NCBI GenBank assembly: GCA_947624295.1
Contig: CANQJV010000007.1
Location: forward strand, 1 to 64,000
Direction of reading: 5' to 3'
DNA from: an uncultured Ruminococcus sp.
GTDB lineage: Bacteria > Bacillota > Clostridia > Oscillospirales > Ruminococcaceae
Length of the DNA: 64,000 nt
Under the pieces are notes generated by a model. It did not search any database. It worked only from the letters and a program-made list of their open reading frames with translations, and was not told the DNA's origin. This document shows, in pieces, positions 9,198 to 18,112 of this stretch (position 1 is the first letter of the stretch; each line of letters starts with the position of its first letter). A program made the translations under genes and the position numbers.

Positions 9198-9226
9198 AAT
9201 CAGGGCGAAGTTAATCCGCCCTGATT
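9198..9226 (-). other. Intercistronic hairpin between dnaK and dnaJ
   Basis: AATCAGGGCG (9198-9207) pairs perfectly over 10 bp with CGCCCTGATT (9217-9226), with a 9-nt loop. In the operon (minus) direction no U run follows, so it is more likely an mRNA stability or processing element than a terminator. In the plus direction it is followed by TTTTATT. Confidence 0.6.
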
Positions 9227-9238
9227 TTATTGCAAATA

Positions 9239-11089
9239 TCAGTTGACTTCAGTGAAATCAGCATCAACAACACCGTCATCATTTGAAGGAGCTTCTCCGC
9301 CCATATTTCCCGTGAATTGTGACGGGTCTACGCCTTGTGCGCCGTTTGGAGCTGCCTGCTGATATATTTTCGATGAAAGGTCATAGAAAGCCTTCTGTAA
9401 ATCTTCCTTGAGGGATTTGATTTCAGAACTGTTGTTTGCTGAAATTGCTGATTTAAGTGCTGAACATTTCTGTTCGATAGCTGATTTTTCGTCAGCGGAA
9501 ACTTTGTCGCCGAAATCAGCAAGAGCTTTTTCGCACTGGAATACAAGGTTTTCAGCCTCATTCTTTGTATCAACTTCCTCACGGCGTTTTTTATCTTCAG
9601 CTGCGAATTGTTCAGCTTCTTTTACAGCCTTGTCAATATCATCTTTCGACATATTTGTTGAAGAAGTGATAGTTATATTCTGTTCCTTGCCTGTACCTAA
9701 ATCCTTTGCGGAAACGTGAACGATACCGTTTCTGTCAATATCAAAAGTAACTTCAATCTGCGGTACTCCACGTGGAGCAGGAGCAATGCCGTCAAGTCTG
9801 AATGTTCCGAGTTGTTTGTTATCTCTTGCAAATTCACGTTCGCCCTGAAGTACATTGATGTCAACAGCAGGCTGATTATCAGCGTATGTTGAGAATACTT
9901 GTGATTTCTTTGTAGGAATTGTTGTATTTCTCTCAATCATTCTTGTGCATACACCGCCGGCAGTTTCGATACCGAGAGAAAGCGGAGTAACATCAAGGAG
10001 AAGAAGTCCGTTTTCAACTTCACCGCCGAGAATACCGCCCTGATATGCGGCACCAAGTGCAACGCATTCATCAGGATTTATGCCTTTGAACGGGTCTTTG
10101 CCAGTGAATTTCTTTACAGCTTCCTGTACAGCAGGTATTCTTGATGAACCGCCTACCATGAGGACTTTGTTAATATCTGAAATTGAAAGACCGCTGTCGC
10201 TTAATGCCTGACGTACAGGACCCATTGTAGCCTCAACAAGGTCTGCTGTAAGTTCGTTGAATTTAGCTTGTGTGAGTGTAAGGTCAAGGTGTTTAGGAGT
10301 ACCTGTTGAATCAACAGTAATGAAAGGTATATTGATATTTGAAGTTGTTGTTGAGGAAAGTTCAATCTTAGCTTTTTCAGCTGCATCTTTAAGTCTCTGA
10401 CCTGCCATTTTGTCGTTTGAAAGGTCAATGCCTTCTGTTTTCTTAAATTCGCTGATAATCCAGTCAATTATACGCTGGTCGAAATCATCACCGCCAAGAC
10501 GGTTATTACCTGCTGTAGCAAGTACCTGCTGAACGTCCTCGCCCATTTCAATGATAGATACATCAAATGTACCGCCTCCGAGGTCGTACACCATAACAGT
10601 CTGGTCTTCTTCCTTGTCGATACCGTAGGAAAGTGCTGCTGCTGTAGGTTCATTGATGATACGTCTTACGTTAAGTCCTGCGATTTGTCCTGCATCTTTT
10701 GTAGCCTGTCTCTGCGAGTCCGTGAAGTATGCCGGAACAGTGATAACAGCTTCAGTAACGGGCTGACCGAGGTAATCTTCAGCAGATTTCTTGAGGTTCT
10801 GGAGAATCATAGCTGAAATTTCCTGCGGAGTATATTTTTTATCGTCAATAGTAACCTTGTAATCAGTACCCATATGTCTCTTGATTGAAGAAACAGTTCT
10901 CTCATGGTTAGTGATAGCCTGTCTTTTTGCAACCTGTCCGACAAGACGTTCGCCGTTATTTGTGAAAGCAACTACAGACGGAGTAGTTCTTGCACCCTCA
11001 TTGTTGGGGATAACTACAGCATTTCCGCCTTCCATAACGGAAACGCAAGAGTTTGTTGTACCTAAGTCAATACCTATAATTTTGCTCAT
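9239..11089 (-). CDS. dnaK: Molecular chaperone DnaK (Hsp70)
   Basis: The 616 residues begin '[19 protein letters not shown]', the phosphate-1 motif of Hsp70. The ATPase domain also contains '[13 protein letters not shown]' and '[12 protein letters not shown]'. The substrate-binding domain has '[14 protein letters not shown]' and the helical lid follows. The acidic C-terminus ends '[11 protein letters not shown]', typical of DnaK. It is an ATP-driven chaperone working with GrpE and DnaJ, both in the same operon. The start has a GGAGG ribosome site. Transcription is expected from the CIRCE-controlled promoter near 13160. Confidence 0.98.
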   Translation of the reverse strand: MSKIIGIDLGTTNSCVSVMEGGNAVVIPNNEGARTTPSVVAFTNNGERLVGQVAKRQAITNHERTVSSIKRHMGTDYKVTIDDKKYTPQEISAMILQNLKKSAEDYLGQPVTEAVITVPAYFTDSQRQATKDAGQIAGLNVRRIINEPTAAALSYGIDKEEDQTVMVYDLGGGTFDVSIIEMGEDVQQVLATAGNNRLGGDDFDQRIIDWIISEFKKTEGIDLSNDKMAGQRLKDAAEKAKIELSSTTTSNINIPFITVDSTGTPKHLDLTLTQAKFNELTADLVEATMGPVRQALSDSGLSISDINKVLMVGGSSRIPAVQEAVKKFTGKDPFKGINPDECVALGAAYQGGILGGEVENGLLLLDVTPLSLGIETAGGVCTRMIERNTTIPTKKSQVFSTYADNQPAVDINVLQGEREFARDNKQLGTFRLDGIAPAPRGVPQIEVTFDIDRNGIVHVSAKDLGTGKEQNITITSSTNMSKDDIDKAVKEAEQFAAEDKKRREEVDTKNEAENLVFQCEKALADFGDKVSADEKSAIEQKCSALKSAISANNSSEIKSLKEDLQKAFYDLSSKIYQQAAPNGAQGVDPSQFTGNMGGEAPSNDDGVVDADFTEVN

Positions 11090-11156
11090 AACAAATTCCT
11101 CCTGAGAATTTAATCTTTATTTGTTTATAGTTTATATTTTAATTAAACTTGAAAAA

Positions 11157-11381
11157 TTATTCAACAATATCTGCTTTTTTTGACTCTTTGATTCTCTTCA
11201 AATCGTCCTTGTCAATCCATTCTTCAACATATCCGCAATCACAACAGACATATCTATGAATATAGACATTTTTCAGAGCACTGATACTTATATAGTTGCC
11301 CGTGCCGTAAGCACCAAGTTCGCTCTCAAAGCGTACTATATTACTGAATCCACATTTTGGGCAGACTTTTTTGTATTTCAT
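11157..11381 (-). CDS. Small zinc-ribbon protein within the heat-shock operon
   Basis: The 74 residues contain CPKC at 8-11 and CCDC near 46-49, the two knuckles of a zinc ribbon, followed by an acidic/basic tail. It has a good AGAGGTGA ribosome site. It lies between grpE (24 bases upstream on the transcript) and dnaK, where B. subtilis-type operons have nothing. Because the spacings are operon-like it should be heat-inducible through HrcA. I recognise no named family; a nucleic-acid or protein-binding adaptor is a guess. Confidence 0.75.
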   Translation of the reverse strand: MKYKKVCPKCGFSNIVRFESELGAYGTGNYISISALKNVYIHRYVCCDCGYVEEWIDKDDLKRIKESKKADIVE

Positions 11382-11405
11382 ATGAAATCACCTCTGAAAA
11401 ATTTT

Positions 11406-12029
11406 TCATTCAGCAACTGCCACCATAGCAGGTCTTACAAGTTTTTCGCCTATTACATAGCCTTTCTGGAATACCTGACATACATAGCCTGAAGCGTAAT
11501 CAGTATCACTGATTTTCTGTATAGCATTATGAAAATTCGGGTCAAATTCCTTACCTACGGCATCAATTTCAGTGACATTCATTTTATTCAGAAATTCTTT
11601 CAGCTGATTGAAAATCATATTGATACCGTTTCTGAAATTCTCATCTGCACATTCAATCTGCATACAGCGTTCGAAACTATCGATTACAGGCAGAAGATTT
11701 TCAATGCATTTTGCGGATGCGTTTGAATAAGTTTCTGTTTTTTCCTTGGCAGTGCGCTTTCTGTAGTTGTCATATTCAGCGAAAAGCCTGATGTAGTCAT
11801 TTTTAGCCCTTGAAAGTTCCTCTTCCATTTCGGCGAATTGTGCAGCTGTATCGTTGTATTCGCTTACAGCGTCCTCCTCGTCAGCAGATTCGTTTTCATT
11901 TTCAACGCTTTCGGCGTTTTCAGCATTTTCAACAGTTTCTTCGGGCTCTTCGGAAAATTTTTCTGTTATTTCTACAGAATCATCTTCTTCAGTGATTTCT
12001 TCACTGCAATTTTTTTCTTTTTCTTCCAT
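11406..12029 (-). CDS. grpE: Nucleotide exchange factor GrpE
   Basis: The 207 residues open with a long Glu/Asp-rich disordered stretch (1-65). A coiled coil with 'YIRLFAEYDNYRKRTAKEK' and the beta domain ending 'GYVIGEKLVRPAMVAVAE', the GrpE signature, follow. It releases ADP from DnaK and acts as a thermosensor in some species. It lies 12 bases after hrcA. The acidic N-terminus is longer than usual but common in Clostridia. Confidence 0.96.
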   Translation of the reverse strand: MEEKEKNCSEEITEEDDSVEITEKFSEEPEETVENAENAESVENENESADEEDAVSEYNDTAAQFAEMEEELSRAKNDYIRLFAEYDNYRKRTAKEKTETYSNASAKCIENLLPVIDSFERCMQIECADENFRNGINMIFNQLKEFLNKMNVTEIDAVGKEFDPNFHNAIQKISDTDYASGYVCQVFQKGYVIGEKLVRPAMVAVAE

Positions 12030-12041
12030 TTCTGCTCCTTT

Positions 12042-13085
12042 CTACGAATCCGGCGAATTATCGTCCGAATAAGTGATATTGTCATCGTCCTCAGACATAA
12101 GGTCAGAAATCTTATGTGTGAGGTATTCGATATACGGAATAATCTTTTTATAATCAACTCTCATAGGACCTATAATTCCGAGAGAGCCGGCTTCTTTACC
12201 TTTTTTGCGGTATTTTGAAACAATCATACTTGAGTTGCCTATAGCGAAATTATTATCTGCCCCGAATTTTATCTGTACTCCGCTGAAAGAGTCTTCGAGG
12301 AGGTCAACAAGTTCATGTTTGTGTTCGATAAATCTTACGACTTCCATTTTATCGAGTTCATTGCATGACAGGAGTTTTTCACTTCCGCTTACAGTAAGCT
12401 GCTGTTGTTTCAAATCCTCTGAAAGTTCACATATGCCTTTTACGAGAGGCGACAGGCTCACCATATAAGCGGAAACTGCTGTAATCATTTTGTCAAGCAT
12501 TTCTTCAGAAAGTTCGTCAACAGAAACACCGCTTAAATTCTGTTCGACGTAGTGTGTGAAAAATTCAAGCTGTTCGTTAGTGAGGTCAAATTCCAGACGG
12601 CAGGCTTTATTTTTGATACTGCCGTTTGAGGTGATGAGGAGGATAACATAAAGTCTTTTTCCTGTAGGGATGACCTCAACTTTTGAGATAACTGAAAATC
12701 TTGGTGCGGAATTTGTAACGACAGCTGCGCATTGCGTGAGTTCGGTGAGTGCGGCAGCGGCGTTCTGAATAAGGAGTTCTTCGGGAGTATCCTCACCGCC
12801 GAGGAGTTCATCAAGTCTTGATTTTTCGCTGTCCGAAAGTTCGGGCAAAGTCATAAGTTCATCAATATATAGCCTATAGCCGAGATAAGTTGGTATTCTG
12901 CCTGCTGAAGTGTGAGGCTGTTCAAGATAACCGAGTTGTTCAAGCACTGCCATATCATTTCTTATAGTAGCGGCAGAAACTTTTATATGTTCCAGTTTAG
13001 CGATTGCTTTTGAACCGACAGGTTCTCCTGTTCTGATAAACTCGTCAACTACAGCAGCAAGAACTTTCAGCTTTCTGTCGTCCAC
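12042..13085 (-). CDS. hrcA: Heat-inducible transcription repressor HrcA
   Basis: The start is set at GTG 13085 (347 residues): GGAAAGG lies 9-10 bases upstream and the protein then begins MDDRKLKVLAAVVDEF, as HrcA proteins do. An in-frame GTG at 13124 falls inside the CIRCE operator and is unlikely. The N-terminal winged helix includes 'TGEPVGSKAIAKLEHIKVS' and 'LEQPHTSAGRIPTYLGYR'. HrcA binds CIRCE and represses this operon, its stability being linked to GroE availability in B. subtilis. It is first in the operon hrcA-grpE-zinc ribbon-dnaK-dnaJ and thus autoregulated. Confidence 0.95.
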   Translation of the reverse strand: MDDRKLKVLAAVVDEFIRTGEPVGSKAIAKLEHIKVSAATIRNDMAVLEQLGYLEQPHTSAGRIPTYLGYRLYIDELMTLPELSDSEKSRLDELLGGEDTPEELLIQNAAAALTELTQCAAVVTNSAPRFSVISKVEVIPTGKRLYVILLITSNGSIKNKACRLEFDLTNEQLEFFTHYVEQNLSGVSVDELSEEMLDKMITAVSAYMVSLSPLVKGICELSEDLKQQQLTVSGSEKLLSCNELDKMEVVRFIEHKHELVDLLEDSFSGVQIKFGADNNFAIGNSSMIVSKYRKKGKEAGSLGIIGPMRVDYKKIIPYIEYLTHKISDLMSEDDDNITYSDDNSPDS

Positions 13086-13117
13086 AATAACACAACCTTT
13101 CCAAGTTCCTGATGCTA

Positions 13118-13144
13118 TTAGCACTCTATGTCTTTGAGTGCTAA
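13118..13144 (-). promoter_or_regulatory. CIRCE operator (HrcA binding site)
   Basis: TTAGCACTC (13118-13126), nine spacer bases and GAGTGCTAA (13136-13144) match the CIRCE consensus perfectly. It overlaps the expected transcription start of hrcA, immediately downstream of the -10 box, the classic repressing position. Confidence 0.98.
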
Positions 13145-13148
13145 TACT

Positions 13149-13177
13149 AATTTACCACTATTATTTCACTTTGTCAA
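13149..13177 (-). promoter_or_regulatory. Sigma-A promoter of the hrcA operon
   Basis: On the minus strand, TTGACA (13177-13172) is 17 bases from TAAATT (13154-13149). The CIRCE element begins five bases beyond the -10 box. Confidence 0.85.
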
Positions 13178-13285
13178 GTGTTTTATTCATTTTCAGCTTT
13201 TTTAACTATTTTTAACAGTTTTATTTGTTCATTTTATGAATATTCACAATTAAAAACAAACAAATTTTTTAATACAAATTTCGTC

Positions 13286-13314
13286 TTGACTATGTACAAA
13301 ATATGTGATACAAT
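13286..13314 (+). promoter_or_regulatory. Sigma-A promoter of glmM
   Basis: TTGACT (13286-13291) and TACAAT (13309-13314) are separated by 17 bases. Initiation near 13321 would give glmM an untranslated leader of about 250 nt. The promoter is divergent from the hrcA promoter. Confidence 0.8.
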
Positions 13315-13373
13315 TAACTTGATATATGCTGACTGTTATAACAGTTTGTAATATATCGGCATATCAGCAGATT

Positions 13374-13533
13374 TATAGTAAGTCTACTTGGAAATCGGAC
13401 AAAAGTAACTGAATAAAAATTTTTCATAGCAAGGCGGAGGAGGAAAGCGTGCTGTCGCACGGTGACGACGACAACGTAGCTATGGGAAATTTTTATCAGT
13501 GAACTTGTTTGATTTTCAAGTAGGGTTACTATA
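13374..13533 (+). ncRNA. Long hairpin in the glmM 5' leader (candidate cis-regulatory RNA or palindromic repeat element)
   Basis: The left arm (13374-13430) and right arm (13479-13533) are complementary over most of their length: about 44 Watson-Crick pairs, six G-U pairs, one mismatch, a short internal loop and one bulge. All six wobbles pair only if the RNA is read in the glmM direction. The 48-nt apical region (13431-13478) is GC-rich, unlike the arms, and contains a small hairpin CGTGC-TGTC-GCACG (13448-13461) and a GGAGGAGG sequence. It lies between the glmM promoter and start codon. No known riboswitch class is recognised. A MITE-like repeat is the main alternative. Confidence 0.65.
13449..13502 (+). 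CDS. Candidate 17-residue leader peptide in the glmM leader
   Basis: GTG at 13449 follows an exact GGAGGAGG (13436-13443) by five bases. The frame reads MLSHGDDDNVAMGNFYQ and then TGA. The ribosome site lies in the apical loop of the long hairpin and the frame runs into its right arm, so translation would unfold the stem. This supports a translation-coupled switch but there is no conservation evidence; the frame may be fortuitous. Confidence 0.3.
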   Translation: MLSHGDDDNVAMGNFYQ

Positions 13534-13573
13534 TGTCAATAAATTAAAATAATTATAATTGAGGAGAAATATC

Positions 13574-14959
13574 ATGGGAAAATATTTTGGTACAGACGGA
13601 TTCAGAGGAACAGCAAACGAAAATCTTACAGCTGACCACGCTTATAAAGTCGGCAGATTTCTTGGCTGGTATTACGGTGAACTTAAAAAGCGCAAAGGCG
13701 ATGATACTCCTGCACGCATTGTAATAGGCAAGGATACACGCCGTTCAAGCTATATGTTTGAGTATTCCCTTGTAGGAGGTCTTACCGCTTCGGGAGCAGA
13801 TGCATATTTGCTTCACGTTACAACAACTCCGTCTGTTGCGTATATATCAAGAGTTGACGGATTCGACTGCGCTGTAATGATTTCGGCAAGCCATAATCCG
13901 TATCACGATAACGGTCTTAAGCTCATCAACAGTAAAGGCGAAAAAATGGAAGATGATGTCATAGAACTTGTTGAATCATATCTTGACGGGAAACTTAACG
14001 TATTCGGGCAGGACTGGGAAGAAATCCCGTTCGCAAAAAATGATAAAATCGGACGTTCTGTTGACTACGTTGCAGGAAGAAACAGGTATATTGGCTATCT
14101 TATTTCACTTGGCGTGTATTCTTTCAGAGGTATGAAAGTCGGTCTTGACTGCGCAAATGGTGCATCGTGGACTATTGCAAAAGCTGTATTTGACGCACTT
14201 GGTGCTGAAACTCACGTAATCAACGCAAATCCTAACGGTGTGAATATCAATGAAAATGCAGGTTCAACTCATATCGAGGGTTTACAGCAGTATGTTGTTG
14301 AAAATGGTCTTGATGTAGGATTTGCATACGACGGTGATGCTGACCGCTGTTTGTGTGTTGACGAAAATGGAAGTGTCGTTACAGGTGACCATATCCTCTA
14401 TATTTACGGCTGTTATATGAAAAAACGGGATAAGCTGCTGAATAATACGATTGTTGCGACTGTTATGTCAAATTTCGGCTTTTTCAAGGCACTTGACGAG
14501 GCTGGAATAAATTACGCAAAAACAGCAGTTGGTGATAAATATGTTTACGAATATATGAAAGAACATAACTGTTGTATTGGCGGTGAACAATCGGGACATA
14601 TCATATTTTCAAAATACGCCTCAACAGGTGACGGTATACTCACAAGTCTGAAGATTATGCAGGCTATGATTGGCAGTAAAAAGACTCTCAGTGAACTTGC
14701 TGCACCTCTTACAATATTCCCGCAGGTACTTGTCAATGTCAAAGTCAAAGATAAAGCACTTGCGCAGGCTGATACAGACGTACAGGAGGCTGTTGCAAAG
14801 GCTGAAAAGGAACTCGGTACAACAGGCAGAATGCTTGTCCGTGAAAGCGGTACAGAACCGCTTATAAGAGTAATGGCGGAAGCTCCTACAGAGGAAATAT
14901 GCCGTAAATATGTTGACAGTGTTGTTGATGTGATAAAAGCGAAAGGACATACTGTATGA
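13574..14959 (+). CDS. glmM: Phosphoglucosamine mutase GlmM
   Basis: The start is ATG 13574 (461 residues, the normal family length), with GAGGAG 8 bases upstream; an upstream in-frame TTG at 13559 lies in the ribosome site. It opens 'MGKYFGTDGFRGTANENL'. The phosphoserine loop is 'VMISASHNPYHDNG' with the catalytic Ser near residue 100. The metal loop is 'AYDGDADRC' and the sugar loop 'GGEQSGH'. The phosphate-binding loop 'RESGTEPLIRVMAE' lies near the C-terminus. It converts glucosamine-6-phosphate to glucosamine-1-phosphate for UDP-GlcNAc and peptidoglycan. Its last four bases overlap the start of the GH43 gene (ATGA), implying translational coupling. Confidence 0.96.
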   Translation: MGKYFGTDGFRGTANENLTADHAYKVGRFLGWYYGELKKRKGDDTPARIVIGKDTRRSSYMFEYSLVGGLTASGADAYLLHVTTTPSVAYISRVDGFDCAVMISASHNPYHDNGLKLINSKGEKMEDDVIELVESYLDGKLNVFGQDWEEIPFAKNDKIGRSVDYVAGRNRYIGYLISLGVYSFRGMKVGLDCANGASWTIAKAVFDALGAETHVINANPNGVNINENAGSTHIEGLQQYVVENGLDVGFAYDGDADRCLCVDENGSVVTGDHILYIYGCYMKKRDKLLNNTIVATVMSNFGFFKALDEAGINYAKTAVGDKYVYEYMKEHNCCIGGEQSGHIIFSKYASTGDGILTSLKIMQAMIGSKKTLSELAAPLTIFPQVLVNVKVKDKALAQADTDVQEAVAKAEKELGTTGRMLVRESGTEPLIRVMAEAPTEEICRKYVDSVVDVIKAKGHTV

Positions 14960-16413
14960 AAAAAATGAAAAAGCAGGTCTTTAATCCGTTTTTACCGCTT
15001 GATGAATATATTCCCGACGGAGAACCGCATATTTTCGGCGACAGAGTGTATCTTTACGGCTCACACGATTACGAAGGCGGATATACTTTCTGTATGGGCG
15101 ATTATACGGTGTATTCCGCACCTGTTGACGATTTATCGGACTGGCGTTGTGACGGAGTTATATACCGTGCTGAACAAGACCCCGATTACAGTGAAGACCG
15201 CCCGTATATGTATGCACCTGATGTTGTTCAGGGGAATGACGGCAGATATTATCTTTACTATTGCCTTTCGGGAGATTACGGTTTCGGCGGATATTTTGGA
15301 CCTATAGCCGTTGCTGTATGCGATACTCCGGCAGGGAAATATGAATATCTGGGATATGTTCACTATTCTGACGGCACACCGATGAAAAAATATGTTTGTT
15401 TTGACCCGTGCGCATTCAATGACAATGGTACAATCAGAATTTACTATGGTACGCAGTATATTGGCGAAAACAATGATATTCTTGCAAATGATTCCGAAAA
15501 ATTGGCAGAAGTAATGAAAAGATACAACAAAACAGCAGAAGAAATATTGAATACGCCCGACAATGTAAACGGTGCCTGTATGGTTGTACTTGAGGACGAT
15601 ATGCTCACTGTAAAAGAAGATGCAAAGCATATTATCCCGTATGATGCGGATTTCGGCGGTCATGAATTTTTCGAGGCGAGTTCGATGCGTAAAGTCGGAG
15701 ATAAATATTATTTTATTTTCTCATCACAGAAAAATCACGAGTTATGTTACGCAGTAAGCGATTACCCCGACAGAGATTTTATTTACGGCGGAACTATTGT
15801 TTCGAACGGTGATGTCGGCGTGAACGGTGTTGACGAGGCGCACCGAATGAATATGACGGGAACAACTCACGGCAGTATAATTAACATAAATAACCAATGG
15901 TATGTATTTTACCATAGACTCACCCATAAATCAGACTACAGCAGACAGGCTTGTGCGGAGAAAATCAACATAGCTGACGACGGAAGCATAAAGCAAGTTG
16001 AAATAACGAGCTGCGGACTGAATGACGGCGAATTGAGATCGGAAGGGCGGTATCCTGCTGTAATCGCCTGCTGTATCACTAACGGCAATATGCCGCACGG
16101 TTCGAATAAAATTTTTGATACGCCGTTTCCGAACGTGAACCACAAAGATAATGAGCGATTTATTGCGGAAATCAGCGGCGAAACTCTTGTTATATACAGG
16201 TATTTTTCAGGTAATCCCCGAAAAATCGGCATTTCATACCGTGGAGCAGGAGAGGGTACTGTTAAAATAAACGGAGTTCCCTGTAAAATTCCGCCTGCTG
16301 AAAACTGGACTGATATTGCGGTTACAGCCGGAGAATACAGCGGTAAATTTGATGTAAGGCTTGAATTTTCCGTAACGGGAAATATAGAAATGAAAGAGTT
16401 GTTTTTTGAGTAA
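14956..16413 (+). CDS. Glycoside hydrolase family 43 protein (arabinosidase/xylosidase type)
   Basis: The 485 residues have no signal peptide. The five-bladed propeller of GH43 is recognisable: 'EYIPDGEPHIFGDRVYLYGS' carries the catalytic base Asp, 'YMYAPDVVQG' the pKa-modulating Asp, and 'GHEFFEASSMRKVGDKYYF' the acid Glu. Residues ~355-485 form an additional beta-rich domain. The likely activity is removal of arabinose or xylose from imported hemicellulose oligosaccharides; the exact substrate is open. It starts inside the glmM stop (ATGA overlap), an odd pairing of a wall-precursor enzyme with a catabolic glycosidase. Confidence 0.85.
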   Translation: MKKMKKQVFNPFLPLDEYIPDGEPHIFGDRVYLYGSHDYEGGYTFCMGDYTVYSAPVDDLSDWRCDGVIYRAEQDPDYSEDRPYMYAPDVVQGNDGRYYLYYCLSGDYGFGGYFGPIAVAVCDTPAGKYEYLGYVHYSDGTPMKKYVCFDPCAFNDNGTIRIYYGTQYIGENNDILANDSEKLAEVMKRYNKTAEEILNTPDNVNGACMVVLEDDMLTVKEDAKHIIPYDADFGGHEFFEASSMRKVGDKYYFIFSSQKNHELCYAVSDYPDRDFIYGGTIVSNGDVGVNGVDEAHRMNMTGTTHGSIININNQWYVFYHRLTHKSDYSRQACAEKINIADDGSIKQVEITSCGLNDGELRSEGRYPAVIACCITNGNMPHGSNKIFDTPFPNVNHKDNERFIAEISGETLVIYRYFSGNPRKIGISYRGAGEGTVKINGVPCKIPPAENWTDIAVTAGEYSGKFDVRLEFSVTGNIEMKELFFE

Positions 16414-16489
16414 AATAGTAAAAAAATTATGTTTTGGGAAATAATGTTTTGTGGAATTGTTGGAAAATATCAGAAAATCAAAATAATTA

Positions 16490-16518
16490 TTGACTTTTTT
16501 GAAATAAAGTGCTATTAT
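16490..16518 (+). promoter_or_regulatory. Sigma-A promoter of the Wzz-like gene
   Basis: TTGACT (16490-16495), 17 bases, TATTAT (16513-16518), about 70 bases before the start codon. Confidence 0.7.
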
Positions 16519-16588
16519 TATTTACGGTCGGAGTTATTCCGCTCATACGAAACTTTATAAAACATATATGACAAAACAGGAGGAAAAA

Positions 16589-18091
16589 ATGGCAAAAAAA
16601 GATGAACGCAATGTGAGCATTGTGATACAGAATCCCGAAGATGAAAAAGATTTAATCGTTTCTTTTTCAACATTGCTTAAAAAGCTGAAAAAATATTTTT
16701 TGATATGGATAGTAATAGCAGTTGTCCTTGTGGGTGCTGCATTCGGATATTCCGGAGTTACTACCCATGCAAACAGACCTGACCTTCATGCTCTTGTAGG
16801 ATTTTCATATAAAGGCATTGAAAAAGGTCTTGACCCGGCAGGAAATACATTTGACCCGTATTCAATCAAAAATCCTGCTGTAATTGAAAACGCTCTCACT
16901 TCACTCGGAATAAACGTTGAGGAACTTGAATCAATCAGACAGGGTATTACCATAAAGAGCGTTGTTCCGAGAGATGCAGTAGAGAGACTTACCGTATATA
17001 ATCAGGTTCTTGAAAACGGAGGTGTAAACGCTGCAGAGAAAATTCTTGAAACAACGTATTTCCCTACACAATTCCATATATATTTCAACTATGGTGCTAC
17101 TTCATTTTCGGAAGATACAGCCGTAGACGTGTTCAATGCAATACTCAACCAGTATAATGAGTATTTCTATGAAACATACGGATATAACGAATCACTTGGA
17201 AATGCCGTTGCAATTATCAACTACGAGGACTACGACTATTCCGAATCAATTGACCTTTTCGAGAATAGTCTCGCAATACTTGAACAGTATGTAAAACAGC
17301 TTTCAAATGAGGATAAGACACGTTTCCGTTCATCGAGTACAGGATATACATTTTCAGACTTGTATCAGGCGATAGATACTGTTAAAACAATTGACCTTGA
17401 TAAAATTTCTTCTTATGTTTCTGTAAATAATCTTACAAAAGATAAAGAATCCGCACTTGCTTATTATGAGTACAGAATAAAAGACCTCACACGCCGTAAA
17501 GCACAATATGAAGAAGAAATAAAGTCCTATGACGAATCTATCAAAAACTATGAAAAAGACCAGATATATGTATTTGGCAACGGTTCAGATGATACAAATA
17601 CACAGTCATCTGTTGCATCAGCACAATATGATAAAATGATTGACGAAAAGAATCAGATTGTTGTAAGCCTTGCTGAAACAAAACAGAATATAAACTCCTA
17701 CAAAGAACGTCAGGAAGCATTGAAAAGCAAAAACGTAGGTTCTTCCAAAATGCTCGAAAAAGTTGAAACAGACCTTGCCTCACTCAACGAAAAAGTTGAT
17801 AATCTCATCAACCTTGTTGCTGATACATCGGAAGATTACTACAAAAATGTAACATTCAAAAATGCGTACAGCGTTCTTGTTCCGGCAACAGGTACAGCAT
17901 CAAGCAATACATCACGTATTATTGCAAATGCAAAGAAACCACTTATTATCTTTGAAGGTTTTGCATTTGTAGTGTACTTCGCAGCAGCATTCATAGAAGC
18001 ATTTATTACTGACAGCAAGAAAAAGAAAAAAGCAATTGCTGCTGAATCTGAATTAGATGCTGATAAAGAAGAAGAACATTATCTTGAATAA
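16589..18091 (+). CDS. Wzz/chain-length-determinant-like membrane protein with long coiled coil
   Basis: ATG 16589 is chosen (500 residues) because AGGAGG sits 6 bases before it; the ATG at 16568 has no ribosome site. A short cytoplasmic N-terminus precedes a membrane helix at about 37-57. A large extracytoplasmic part has Lys/Glu-rich heptads at about 290-420, and a second membrane helix is at about 460-480 with a charged C-terminal tail. This is the topology of polysaccharide co-polymerases (Wzz/CapA type), which set glycan chain length. No tyrosine-kinase partner or polymerase is adjacent, so the substrate is unknown. Its own promoter and a downstream hairpin suggest a single-gene unit. 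Confidence 0.65.
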   Translation: MAKKDERNVSIVIQNPEDEKDLIVSFSTLLKKLKKYFLIWIVIAVVLVGAAFGYSGVTTHANRPDLHALVGFSYKGIEKGLDPAGNTFDPYSIKNPAVIENALTSLGINVEELESIRQGITIKSVVPRDAVERLTVYNQVLENGGVNAAEKILETTYFPTQFHIYFNYGATSFSEDTAVDVFNAILNQYNEYFYETYGYNESLGNAVAIINYEDYDYSESIDLFENSLAILEQYVKQLSNEDKTRFRSSSTGYTFSDLYQAIDTVKTIDLDKISSYVSVNNLTKDKESALAYYEYRIKDLTRRKAQYEEEIKSYDESIKNYEKDQIYVFGNGSDDTNTQSSVASAQYDKMIDEKNQIVVSLAETKQNINSYKERQEALKSKNVGSSKMLEKVETDLASLNEKVDNLINLVADTSEDYYKNVTFKNAYSVLVPATGTASSNTSRIIANAKKPLIIFEGFAFVVYFAAAFIEAFITDSKKKKKAIAAESELDADKEEEHYLE

Positions 18092-18112
18092 AGAACAACA
18101 GAAAGATATATA

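Noticed and set aside
9198-9226. Terminator between dnaK and dnaJ
   Set aside because: Strong stem but no U run in the operon direction, so it is listed as a hairpin only.
9408-9719. 103-codon plus-strand frame inside dnaK
   Set aside because: Antisense shadow of dnaK without a ribosome site.
13086-13124. N-terminal extension of hrcA from GTG 13124
   Set aside because: That start lies inside the CIRCE operator and near the transcription start, lacks a ribosome site, and adds residues not found in HrcA. GTG 13085 fits both ribosome site and family alignment.
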